From NCBI GenBank assembly GCA_052034255.1, contig JBPOIU010000077.1, positions 1 through 32,615 on the forward strand: a DNA stretch of 32,615 nucleotides. Direction: 5' to 3'. Below, piece after piece: positions 25,499-32,615 of this stretch. The notes beneath the pieces are model-generated. The model ran no database searches and had not been told where the DNA came from. It saw nothing but the letters and a program-made list of their open reading frames with translations. Positions within the stretch are counted from its first letter, which is position 1; every line of letters starts with the position of its first letter. This stretch comes from JADJEK01 sp052034255 (GTDB lineage Bacteria > Planctomycetota > B15-G4 > JADJEK01). The translations under genes and the position numbers were made by a program.

Positions 25499-27127
25499 AT
25501 GACCCAGTCGATCCACACCCCGCCCCCGCCGACCAACGACCCGATCAAGACTTACGCGCCGGGCTCACCGGAACGCGCCGAACTGAAGGCCGCGATCGCG
25601 GCCCAGCGCGGCGCGACCGTCGAGATCCCGCTGCTGATCGGCGGCAAAGAAGTCCGTACCGGCCGCACCGTCGACGTCACCGAGCCGCACGCGCACGCGA
25701 AGAAGCTCGCGCGCGCACATGTCGGCGATCGTGAACACGTCCACGCGGCGATCCAAGCCGCGAACGCCGCGTCACACGACTGGTCGCGCATGCCGTTCGT
25801 CGATCGCGCCGCGATCTTCTTGAAGGCCGCCGATCTGCTCGCCGGTCCGTATCGCGCGGCCGCGAACGCGGCGACGATGCTCGGCCAGAGCAAGACCGTG
25901 GTCCAGGCGGAGATCGACTCGGCCTGCGAGCTCATCGACTTCTTCCGCTTCAACGTCCACTACGCCGCGCAGATCCTGGCGCAGCAGCCGAGCTCGAACC
26001 CCGGCATGTGGAACCACGTCGAGTACCGCAACCTCGAAGGGTTCGTGCTCGCGGTCACGCCGTTCAACTTCACGGCGATCGGCGGCAACTTGCCGACCGC
26101 GCCGGCGCTGATGGGCAACGTCGTGGTGTGGAAGCCGGCAACGACCGCGCTGCATTCGAACTGGGTGGTCATGAACATCCTGCGCGAGGCGGGATTGCCC
26201 GACGGCGTCATCAACTTCGTGCCCTGCGACGGCCCGACGCTGGGCGACGCGGCGTTGCCCCATCGCGACCTCGCGGGCGTTCACTTCACGGGCTCGACCG
26301 GCGTCTTCAACCGCATGTGGAAGACCGTCGGCGAGAGCATGGCGAACTACAAGTCCTACCCACGTCTCGTCGGCGAGACCGGTGGCAAGGACTTCGTGTT
26401 CGCGCATCCGTCGGCCGACGCCGACGCGCTGGTCATCGCGCTGCTGCGCGGAGCCTTCGAATACCAAGGGCAGAAGTGCTCGGCGGCGAGCCGCGCGTAC
26501 ATCCCGCGCTCGCTGTGGAACGACGTGCGGGACCGACTGGTGGCCGAGACGAAGCGGATCGCGATGGGCGACGTGGCCGACTTCCGCACGTTCATGGGCG
26601 CCGTGATCGACGAGAAGTCGTTCGACAACTGCGTGCGCTACATCGACGCCGCGAAGGCGAAGGGCGCGAAGATCCTGACCGGAGGGAGCTGCGACAAGTC
26701 CGTCGGCTGGTTCGTCCCGCCGACGCTGATCCACAGCGACGACCCGCGTTCCGTCACGATGTGCGACGAGATCTTCGGCCCGATCCTGACGCTGTTCGTC
26801 TACGACGACGCGAAGCTCGACGAAGCGCTCGAACTCTGCGACACGACTTCGCCGTACGCGCTGACGGGCGCGGTGTTCGCGCAAGATCGCGCCGCGATCG
26901 TCAAGATGTCCGACCGGCTACGGCACGCCGCGGGCAACTTCTACATCAACGACAAGCCGACGGGCGCGGTGGTCGGACAGCAGCCGTTCGGCGGCGCGCG
27001 CGCTTCGGGGACCAACGACAAGGCCGGCTCGTTCTTGAACCTGATCCGTTGGACCAGCGTCCGCACGGTGAAGGAGACCTTCGTCCCACCGAAGGACTGG
27101 TCTTATCCACACATGCGGGAGGCTTGA
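25499..27127 (+). CDS. pruA: Delta-1-pyrroline-5-carboxylate dehydrogenase
   Basis: This enzyme oxidises glutamate gamma-semialdehyde (from P5C) to glutamate with NAD+, the second step of proline breakdown. The protein has 542 residues and is of the stand-alone ALDH4A1 type, not the bifunctional PutA type. Key parts are TPFNFTAIGGN with Asn190, the FTGS cofactor loop (263-266), Glu293 in VGETGGKDF, the catalytic Cys327 in GQKCSAASRAY, EIFGPILT, and the signature NDKPTGAVVGQQPFGGARAS. The segment GQSKTVVQAEIDSACELIDF is specific to this subfamily. No proline dehydrogenase (putA/prodh) is in the window, so the first step is encoded elsewhere. The stop codon shares one base with the next gene's ATG. 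Confidence 0.95.
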   Translation: MTQSIHTPPPPTNDPIKTYAPGSPERAELKAAIAAQRGATVEIPLLIGGKEVRTGRTVDVTEPHAHAKKLARAHVGDREHVHAAIQAANAASHDWSRMPFVDRAAIFLKAADLLAGPYRAAANAATMLGQSKTVVQAEIDSACELIDFFRFNVHYAAQILAQQPSSNPGMWNHVEYRNLEGFVLAVTPFNFTAIGGNLPTAPALMGNVVVWKPATTALHSNWVVMNILREAGLPDGVINFVPCDGPTLGDAALPHRDLAGVHFTGSTGVFNRMWKTVGESMANYKSYPRLVGETGGKDFVFAHPSADADALVIALLRGAFEYQGQKCSAASRAYIPRSLWNDVRDRLVAETKRIAMGDVADFRTFMGAVIDEKSFDNCVRYIDAAKAKGAKILTGGSCDKSVGWFVPPTLIHSDDPRSVTMCDEIFGPILTLFVYDDAKLDEALELCDTTSPYALTGAVFAQDRAAIVKMSDRLRHAAGNFYINDKPTGAVVGQQPFGGARASGTNDKAGSFLNLIRWTSVRTVKETFVPPKDWSYPHMREA

Positions 27128-27870
27128 TGCGCTTGCATCGCCGACACGCTTGCCTCGTGTTCCTCGCCGCGCTGCTCGCCGCGTGCGCCTCGGCGCCGCA
27201 CGACGACACGTTCGTCGTCGGTTGTGATTTCGACAATCCGCCGTTCGCGTTCGTCGCGGCCGATGGATCCTCGGTCGGGCGTGACATCGAAATGATGGAG
27301 CGCATCGCGCACGATGCCGGACTGACGCTCGAGTGGCGCAAGTTGCCGTTCGACGAGCTGCTCGATGCGGTCGTCGCCGGGGAAGTCGATGCCGCATGCG
27401 CGACTCTCGGCATCACCGCGGAGCGCGAGCGCGTCGTCGCGTTTTCGACGCCGTACTACGAGACGCGGATCGCCTGCCTCGTACGCAGCGGCCCCGGTGA
27501 ACCGACGTCGCTCGCCGAATTGACCGACCGCAAGGTCGCCGCGGGCCGAGGGACGACGTCGGAAGCCGCGCTCTCGGCGGTCCTGCCGCGCGCGATCGCC
27601 GTCGTGACCACGAAAGCGCCGAAACCGACGCGCGAGCGACTGCGTCTGAAGGAGATCGACGCGGCGGTCATGGATGGCCCGGATGCCGACGACCTCGCCG
27701 CGGCGCATCCGGACTTGTTCCGGGTGATCGAGAAACCGCTCGCGGTCGAGCGTTATGCCATCGCGCTGACGCGTGACGACGGGGCATTGAAGGAGAAGGT
27801 GGACGCGGCGTTGGCACGCCTGCGCGCGAACGGCTGGCTCGCCGAACTCGACCGACGCTGGGGGCTGTGA
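27127..27870 (+). CDS. Amino-acid-binding lipoprotein (SBP_bac_3 family)
   Basis: This is a solute-binding protein of 247 residues with a lipobox LLAAC (Cys20), so it is lipid-anchored in the periplasm. It belongs to the family-3 binding proteins for polar amino acids: VGCDFDNPPFAFVAADGSSVGRDIEMM near the start, the hinge sequence LPFDELLDAVVAGEVDAACA, then ITAERERVVAFSTPYYE, and IDAAVMDGPDADDLAA. The ATG overlaps the pruA stop by one base (TGATG), which predicts coupled translation. No ABC permease or ATPase gene is near, so it is either an orphan subunit for a distant transporter or a sensor. The linkage to pruA points to proline, glutamate or a related compound as ligand; that is an inference. 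Confidence 0.9.
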   Translation: MRLHRRHACLVFLAALLAACASAPHDDTFVVGCDFDNPPFAFVAADGSSVGRDIEMMERIAHDAGLTLEWRKLPFDELLDAVVAGEVDAACATLGITAERERVVAFSTPYYETRIACLVRSGPGEPTSLAELTDRKVAAGRGTTSEAALSAVLPRAIAVVTTKAPKPTRERLRLKEIDAAVMDGPDADDLAAAHPDLFRVIEKPLAVERYAIALTRDDGALKEKVDAALARLRANGWLAELDRRWGL

Positions 27871-28027
27871 ATCAGGACGAGGCCCAGCACCGGATTCTGG
27901 TCGTGAGTCCGATCCGCACGATCCGTGCCCCCGGATTGACACCGACCCGCACCAAGGGGCGCGCTACCGTGGCGACCCCGGATTCCGTGATGTCGGTCGT
28001 TCCCGCTCGAGTCCTTGGTCCAAGCCG

Positions 28028-28627
28028 ATGATGAAGCAGATCACTCGCCTGTTCGTGAAGGGCCTCGCGGTCATCCTGCCGATCGGCGTCACGCTGTACC
28101 TGCTGTGGCGCATCGGCTCGGCGGCGGAAGAACTCGTCGGTGGCCTGCTGAAGCGACTGATGCCGCCCGAGTACTACGTCGCGGGCTACGGCGTGTTCGC
28201 CGGCTTCACGTTGATCCTGTTCGTCGGGTTGCTGACGAAGAGCTACGTCGCCCAGCGCCTGATCGACTTCGGCGAGCACCTGCTGCGCAAGATCCCGGTC
28301 GTGAAGACGATCTACGGCGCTCTCCGCGACGCGATGTCGTTGTTCGCGTCGGACGACCCGCGCCGTCGCGCCGGTCGCGCGGTCCTCGTGCGCGTGTTCG
28401 ACGGCAATACGCGCGTGCTCGGTTTCATCACGCGCGACGAACTCGGCGATCTGGGCGCGGGGACGACGCTGAACGGCATGGTCGCGGTCTACCTTCCGCT
28501 CAGCTACGCGATCGGTGGTTACACGCTGCTCGTCCCACGCGCGTCGATCGAAGCGATCGCGATGACCGGAGAGGACGCGCTGCGATTCGCCGTCACCGCG
28601 GGGATGTCCCACCCCGAAACCCGCTGA
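28028..28627 (+). CDS. DUF502-family membrane protein
   Basis: This is an inner-membrane protein of 199 residues from the DUF502 family, whose function is unknown. It has two hydrophobic segments, about residues 8-30 (FVKGLAVILPIGVTLYLLW) and 54-75 (GVFAGFTLILFVGLL), followed by the family core IPVVKTIYGALRDAMSLF and a soluble C-terminal beta-rich part (LVRVFDGNTRVLGFITRD, VAVYLPLSYAIGGYTLLVP). It may start at either of two consecutive ATG codons (28028 or 28031); neither has a clear ribosome binding site. TACCGT at 27965-27970 could be a promoter element. Its neighbours give no functional hint. Confidence 0.9.
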   Translation: MMKQITRLFVKGLAVILPIGVTLYLLWRIGSAAEELVGGLLKRLMPPEYYVAGYGVFAGFTLILFVGLLTKSYVAQRLIDFGEHLLRKIPVVKTIYGALRDAMSLFASDDPRRRAGRAVLVRVFDGNTRVLGFITRDELGDLGAGTTLNGMVAVYLPLSYAIGGYTLLVPRASIEAIAMTGEDALRFAVTAGMSHPETR

Positions 28628-28768
28628 CCCGATGCTCGCGGAGCGGGCGGTCATGGTGTCGCAGGAGTCGTTTTTTCTGAGTCCGGCACGACCGAATCCC
28701 GCATCCGCGCGTATCCGCAGCATTCGATCCGCGTTCTGTCGCATTCCTCACTTCGAGATGGAGTTCCC

Positions 28769-29362
28769 ATGCAAGCCAAGTCGTTGTTCCTCGCCCTGAT
28801 CGGACTCGGCGTCGCCGCGTCCGGACTCGTGTTCGCGCGTGCGTCGCAAGACGATGTCCAGGGGTACAAGCAGTACGCCGAACGCAACGCGTCCCGCGTC
28901 GCGTGGTGGACCCCGACCTTCGAGAGCAAGGGCGAGATCTTCGTCCAGTCCGAGCCGGTCGCATGGAAGGCGGACTACGACAAGCTGGTCGGCAGCCTGG
29001 CGGCGGGACGGCGCGTCCGCCTCGGCGGCAATTTCTGGACGACGCTCGACATCAGCCTGCCGGCCACGATCGGCGGCACCAAGGTCGAACCGGGGTACTA
29101 CTACGTGCTGGCGGAGAAGGGCGAGGGCGACTCCTGGAGCCTCGTGCTGCTCGACTACAAGCGGGCGCACGAGAAGAAGCTCGACGCGTACATGAGCGAG
29201 GGTGTCGAGGGCGGCCTCGTCTGCTCGACCGTCTACACGAAGGGTGACGTCGAGGACGAGATGACGATCGACTTCGGCCAGAACCGCGAGACGAAGACGT
29301 TCTCGCTCGACGTCGCGTTCGGCCCGCACAAGATCTCCGCCGAGATCATCCCGTCGCTGTGA
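28769..29362 (+). CDS. Secreted DUF2911-like protein
   Basis: This is an exported protein of 197 residues. GGAG (28760-28763) is 5 bases before the ATG. A signal peptide covers about residues 1-24 (LFLALIGLGVAASGLVFA). The middle, LGGNFWTTLDISLPATI followed by GGTKVEPGYYYVLAEKGEGD and WSLVLLDYKRA, matches the DUF2911 pattern: a gained strand, a Gly-rich turn, then PxGxYxL and WxLxL. The rest (SAEIIPSL end) is strand-rich. DUF2911 proteins have no established function. A bidirectional terminator separates it from the convergent gene. Confidence 0.8.
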   Translation: MQAKSLFLALIGLGVAASGLVFARASQDDVQGYKQYAERNASRVAWWTPTFESKGEIFVQSEPVAWKADYDKLVGSLAAGRRVRLGGNFWTTLDISLPATIGGTKVEPGYYYVLAEKGEGDSWSLVLLDYKRAHEKKLDAYMSEGVEGGLVCSTVYTKGDVEDEMTIDFGQNRETKTFSLDVAFGPHKISAEIIPSL

Positions 29363-29448
29363 ACGCACGCGCAACGGTGTGATCGATGCGGTGTCGCCGC
29401 CGCGGACGAGCCTCTGACGAGCCGCGGTAACCACCTCAAGACGCATGC

Positions 29449-29487
29449 GACGGCGCCCGTCGACCGATCCGGTCGGCGGGCGCCGTC
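29449..29487. terminator. Bidirectional 17-bp hairpin terminator
   Basis: GACGGCGCCCG (29449-29459) pairs with CGGGCGCCGTC (29477-29487). The stem continues through a T-G wobble (29460/29476) into CGACC/GGTCG around the loop GATCC, giving 17 pairs. It lies between two convergent genes and could end both transcripts. The + side tail is GTTCTCGT; the T content is modest. Confidence 0.7.
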
Positions 29488-29505
29488 GTTCTCGTGAGGA
29501 CGGGT

Positions 29506-30180
29506 TCAGCGAATGCGAGGAACGCGCATGCCGTTGACGAGATCGATCTCGTCGGGCGCGTAGACCTCGATGAAGTCCGCGGCCTGCAGGCGCAACTCGT
29601 ACTCCTCGGGGAACTGCACGAGCGGGCGCAGCGCGGCCTCGACCGACTCCGCGCTCGGCGGCACGACCCCGAGCGCGATCGCGCGCGCGAGTTCGGCGCG
29701 CGCCATGTCCTGTGTCACACGTTCCGGCAGGTCCGGCGAGCCGAAGAAGATCGGAGTCCGCGTGAGGTCGAGCGCCGGTTCGCCGTTTTGGCCGCGCGCC
29801 GCCGGCACGATCGCAATCAGATGCTCGGACGTCTCGCCGATGTTGATCGGCGCGGCGGTCTCGGCGCCCACGTACAGCACCGGCATCGCGACCTGTCGCG
29901 CGACGACGAGCCCAGGATCGACCTTCAGCACGAGCACGTAGCCGGCGTCGTAGCTCGGCTGTTCGGCGCGGAACCAATGCGTGGCCGCCTGGTCCAGCAC
30001 GAACGGTTGCGCGAGCACGAGCTGCACCGGACTTCGGGTCGGTTGCGCGGGGAGCGGCGCGCGCTGATCCGCGGCACGTTCCACCACGGCGTATACACCG
30101 GCGCCGACGGTCACGGTCGTCGCCAGCGCCCACATCACGATTCGACTGCTGCGATTCATCGTCCGTGTGCTCCGCTTCAT
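29506..30180 (-). CDS. Membrane-anchored protein coupled to the esterase gene
   Basis: This protein of 224 residues is not recognised. Its ATG overlaps the upstream stop as ATGA (30177-30180), which predicts coupled translation with the esterase-like protein; an alternative ATG is at 30159. A basic N-terminus precedes one hydrophobic segment (about residues 14-34, IVMWALATTVTVGAGVYAVV), so the bulk should lie outside the inner membrane. The exported part is strand-rich (VQLVLAQPFVLDQAATHWFR, AGYVLVLKVDPGLVVARQ, MPVLYVGAETAAPINIG) with a helical region (MARAELARAIALGVV) and an acidic C-terminal end (ADFIEVYAPDEIDLVNG). The gene order suggests that it helps export, hold or regulate the esterase-like protein, but this is only inference. 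Confidence 0.78.
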   Translation of the reverse strand: MKRSTRTMNRSSRIVMWALATTVTVGAGVYAVVERAADQRAPLPAQPTRSPVQLVLAQPFVLDQAATHWFRAEQPSYDAGYVLVLKVDPGLVVARQVAMPVLYVGAETAAPINIGETSEHLIAIVPAARGQNGEPALDLTRTPIFFGSPDLPERVTQDMARAELARAIALGVVPPSAESVEAALRPLVQFPEEYELRLQAADFIEVYAPDEIDLVNGMRVPRIR

Positions 30181-32486
30181 TGGACGAACTCGATGTCGTC
30201 GAGACCGATGCGACCTTGCACGCTGCCGTGCGAAGGGCCGAAATCGAACACGATCGCCGCCAACTTGCGCAGATCGATCTGCGCGCCGGACGTCGTGAAG
30301 TCGGACAGCCGAATGCGAATGGTCTCGAACTCGTTGTTCCAACCCGTGCCGCCACCGCAGTTGAGGCGTTGGTACGGCTCCTCGATCCCGCCACCGTAGG
30401 CGTCGATGCGAATCGTGCTGACTTGGTTCGCCGTGTCCCGCAGCGTGACGTCGAACGTCAGGTCGCCGAGCGCCGCGGTCGTCAGCGGGTTGCGAGTCAC
30501 CTGCGCAGCGCGGAACGACAAGTACGCGAATCCGCTGGCGTCCTGACCGGACGCGGGGACGTCGAACCGCGCGCTGTAATTCGCGGCGCCATCGAACGAC
30601 AGCACGAGGCCCGACGTGCCGCCGCCTGCTCCCGACTGCGTCATGCCGTTCATCGGGTCGCTCGCGAGATCCGTGAACGACGTGTTGTTGTCGTTCAGCG
30701 GCCCTTCGGTCGACGCCGAGAGGTTCAACGTGACCGGCGCACCGGAACTCGACGTCGTGAGACCGACATTGGTCTGGAAGTCGTCCACGACGAATTGGTT
30801 GCCGTCGACCGAGCGGTACTGCAAGTTCACCGACACGCACGGATTCGCGGTCGGCGCGCCAACCGGGTGGAACGCCTCGTATTGGCGCCACAGGAACTCG
30901 CGCGCCACGTCCTCGTCTTCCACGAACGCCTTGAACAACGGCACCATGTAGCCGCGCATGATCTGGTGTGTGTTCGCGCGGCCGATCAGGCACGGACCCG
31001 CGGCGACCGAGCTCGTACCGCCATCGTGGAAGTCCGCGTGTCCCGCGCCGTAGAGCGCGACCGACATGCGCGTGCGGCGCGCGCGATTCAGGATCTGGTA
31101 CCACTGGAGTTGATCGTCGAGCGCACAGCCGCTGACGTCGTTGTCCGCATTGCCCACCCACAGGTGGTAATTGACGAAGTGCGGATCGGTGGACGCCGCT
31201 CCCAGGAAGTTGGTCGGCGCGATGCTCGACACCAGCCTGATCGACGACAGCGTGAAGTTGACCGGGACGAACTGGCCGTCGAACACGCGGTCGTAGGCGC
31301 GCACGACGCCCTCGCCGCCGCGGCTGTGGCCGACCCACGCGATGCGCGTCTCGTCGAGGTGACCGGCGAGCACACCGCCGTTGATCGTGTTCTGATTCGC
31401 GAACAGGAACTCGGTGTTCGTCAGCGTCGTCGTCGACGCGGTCTCGATGCCAGGCGACGTGTTGTTCTGGTGGCTCATCACCACGTAACCCCACGACGCC
31501 ATCTGATTGCCGATGTGGTCGTACCACTGGTAGTTGTGGCCGTTGCCGTGACTGACGACGATCACCGGCAGCTTGCCCATGCTCGCGATGTTCGTCGGGT
31601 AGTAGGTGTCCTGCCCGAGGAACGTGCCGCCCGAGTAGACGATCTCCGTGACCGCATGTGGGCCGGGCAACGTGAAGTCGCGCACGACCACCGCTCCGGC
31701 GCGATCGCCGAAGCCATCGACGAGATCGAGGCCGTCGAGCAGCCCGTTCCGGTTCACGTCGACCACGATGTCGTAGCCGATCCCGAACTCGGTCCCGAGC
31801 GTCCCCGACAACGAGCCCGGATCGAGCGTGCGGATGTTCGATTGGATCGTGGCGCCGAACGTGATCGTCTCGAATCCGGAAGAGCTGACGTCGAGCAGCG
31901 CCGGGCTCGACAACCACTGGGCCTTGGTCTTGGTCGCGACGACGTAGAGATCGGCGGTCTGGTTCAGCAGGAACGGAAACCGCGTGGTGTCGAGCGCGAA
32001 CGAGATCGGTGCGCCTTCGTTGAAGACGTCGACGAACTCGAAGTGCGGGTACTGCGCCAACGGATTGCCGGCGAGCGGCGCGATCCGGTCGACGATCGTC
32101 ACCTTGGCAGCGCCCGACGCCTCGACCAGCGGTCCCGACTGCGTGACGGCCGCCAACCAGACCTGCGCGCCGGCGAGCGACGGGTCCAGCGGCACCGCCG
32201 CCGGAAACGTCAGCTCGCCCGAAGGGCCGAGCGTCCCGAAGTCGAAGGCGAGCAGGGATGACGTGCCGGCGAGCGGCAGCGTCACGCCGTTGACCACGAT
32301 CGAGCCCGGCGCGATGTCGAGCAGGAGCAGCACGTGGCTGCCCGCGGGGCCGGTGATCTTGAAGTCGATGTCGTCGCCGATCATCGCCTTGGTGGACGCA
32401 CCGCCATCGAGCGTCAGCGTGGTCGATGAAGCGAGCGGAGCCGTCGCGAGCGCGGCGGCGAGGACGAGAGCGAAGTGCGGCTTCAC
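30177..32486 (-). CDS. Large secreted alpha/beta-hydrolase with beta-sandwich domains
   Basis: This is an exported protein of 769 residues. GTG 32486 is preferred as start: AGGAAAGA lies just upstream and the sequence then opens directly into a signal peptide (KPHFALVLAAALATAPLASS); ATG 32549 is an alternative. Residues about 22-130 resemble the beta module of the other secreted proteins here. A calcium-loop motif DVNRNGLLDGLD lies at 243-254. The hydrolase core has the oxyanion segment VVSHGNGHNYQWYD (HGNG 313-316), nucleophile Ser388 in GHSRGGE, a candidate Asp448 in VGNADNDV and a candidate His483 or His487 in GAGHADFHDG. Residues about 545-769 form a galactose-binding-like sandwich ending IGLDDIEFVQ. 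It probably cleaves an ester or a polymer; the substrate is unknown. Confidence 0.83.
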   Translation of the reverse strand: MKPHFALVLAAALATAPLASSTTLTLDGGASTKAMIGDDIDFKITGPAGSHVLLLLDIAPGSIVVNGVTLPLAGTSSLLAFDFGTLGPSGELTFPAAVPLDPSLAGAQVWLAAVTQSGPLVEASGAAKVTIVDRIAPLAGNPLAQYPHFEFVDVFNEGAPISFALDTTRFPFLLNQTADLYVVATKTKAQWLSSPALLDVSSSGFETITFGATIQSNIRTLDPGSLSGTLGTEFGIGYDIVVDVNRNGLLDGLDLVDGFGDRAGAVVVRDFTLPGPHAVTEIVYSGGTFLGQDTYYPTNIASMGKLPVIVVSHGNGHNYQWYDHIGNQMASWGYVVMSHQNNTSPGIETASTTTLTNTEFLFANQNTINGGVLAGHLDETRIAWVGHSRGGEGVVRAYDRVFDGQFVPVNFTLSSIRLVSSIAPTNFLGAASTDPHFVNYHLWVGNADNDVSGCALDDQLQWYQILNRARRTRMSVALYGAGHADFHDGGTSSVAAGPCLIGRANTHQIMRGYMVPLFKAFVEDEDVAREFLWRQYEAFHPVGAPTANPCVSVNLQYRSVDGNQFVVDDFQTNVGLTTSSSGAPVTLNLSASTEGPLNDNNTSFTDLASDPMNGMTQSGAGGGTSGLVLSFDGAANYSARFDVPASGQDASGFAYLSFRAAQVTRNPLTTAALGDLTFDVTLRDTANQVSTIRIDAYGGGIEEPYQRLNCGGGTGWNNEFETIRIRLSDFTTSGAQIDLRKLAAIVFDFGPSHGSVQGRIGLDDIEFVQ

Positions 32487-32615
32487 GGGTTCTTTCCTGA
32501 GCGGACCGTGTGGGCGGCGCAGTATCCCTCGGTCGGAACCTCCCAGCAAGCACGGGGTTGGGGAGATGTCGAAAAAGCGGACGGGCGGCGCCCCAAACGG
32601 AGCCCCCCCGCGATA
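32487..32615. other. Window end, no gene seen
   Basis: This stretch holds the leader of the esterase-like gene (AGGAAAGA near 32491-32498) and then G/C-rich sequence ending in a C7 run (about 32604-32610). No further gene can be supported. Confidence 0.5.

Noticed and set aside
27936..27970. TTGACA and TACCGT upstream of the DUF502 gene as a promoter
   Set aside because: The elements are 23 bases apart, too far for a sigma-70 promoter; TTGACA alone is not enough.
28655..28680. T6 run before the DUF2911-like gene as a terminator
   Set aside because: No stable stem lies directly upstream of the T run on either strand.

Overview
The window looks like chromosomal DNA from a high-G+C bacterium, most likely a planctomycete (Planctomycetota). 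This is an inference. It rests on a receptor-like Ser/Thr kinase carrying PDZ-like and SUMF1-like domains, on many exported proteins with FG-GAP, beta-propeller or beta-sandwich architecture, on a small ECF-type sigma factor, and on a beta-sandwich module that I believe recurs in three secreted proteins here. I found no rRNA, tRNA, CRISPR array, transposase or phage gene. About 20 protein genes fill the window.

Layout. 1-398: no supportable gene, but extreme G/C homopolymers and hairpins. 399-2114 (-): secreted seven-repeat FG-GAP protein, followed by an intergenic region with a Fur-box-like palindrome. 2489-3171 (+): ribosomal protein bL33 and an OsmC-family protein. 3600-7237 (+): overlapping opgG-opgH pair for osmoregulated periplasmic glucans. 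7497-8330 (+): secreted protein with a BsuPI-like domain, ending in a strong hairpin. 8456-12847 (+): RND efflux adaptor and permease. 12907-16191 (-): kinase/PDZ/SUMF1 protein, divergent from an exported amidohydrolase (16417-17823). 18002-18748 (+): SMUG1-type uracil-DNA glycosylase, overlapping tail to tail with an ECF sigma factor (18732-19301, -). Upstream of the sigma gene on the minus strand lie a Ser/Gly-rich lipoprotein (19545-20363) and a serine hydrolase (20445-21176). 21336-22745 (+): M20 metallopeptidase with a clear terminator. 22890-25444 (+): two overlapping paralogous secreted propeller proteins. 25499-27870 (+): delta-1-pyrroline-5-carboxylate dehydrogenase overlapping an orphan amino-acid-binding lipoprotein. 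28028-29362 (+): DUF502 membrane protein and a DUF2911-like secreted protein. 29506-32486 (-): large secreted esterase-like protein coupled to a small membrane-anchored protein.

How the genes fit together. Most of the window concerns the cell envelope: periplasmic glucans, efflux, export and surface sensing. A second theme is amino-acid and peptide catabolism: the M20 peptidase, the P5C dehydrogenase with its binding protein, and the amidohydrolase. Several genes are joined by 1-4 base start/stop overlaps (opgG/opgH, the propeller pair, pruA/binding protein, esterase/anchored protein), so those pairs are probably translationally coupled. Some genes (sigma factor, SMUG1, pruA, RND adaptor) have no Shine-Dalgarno sequence and instead a -10-like hexamer 8-10 bases before the start codon, which suggests leaderless mRNAs. 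I see no single dramatic new system. The best candidates for undescribed biology are the coupled propeller pair, the coupled esterase and anchored partner, and the pruA-linked orphan binding protein.
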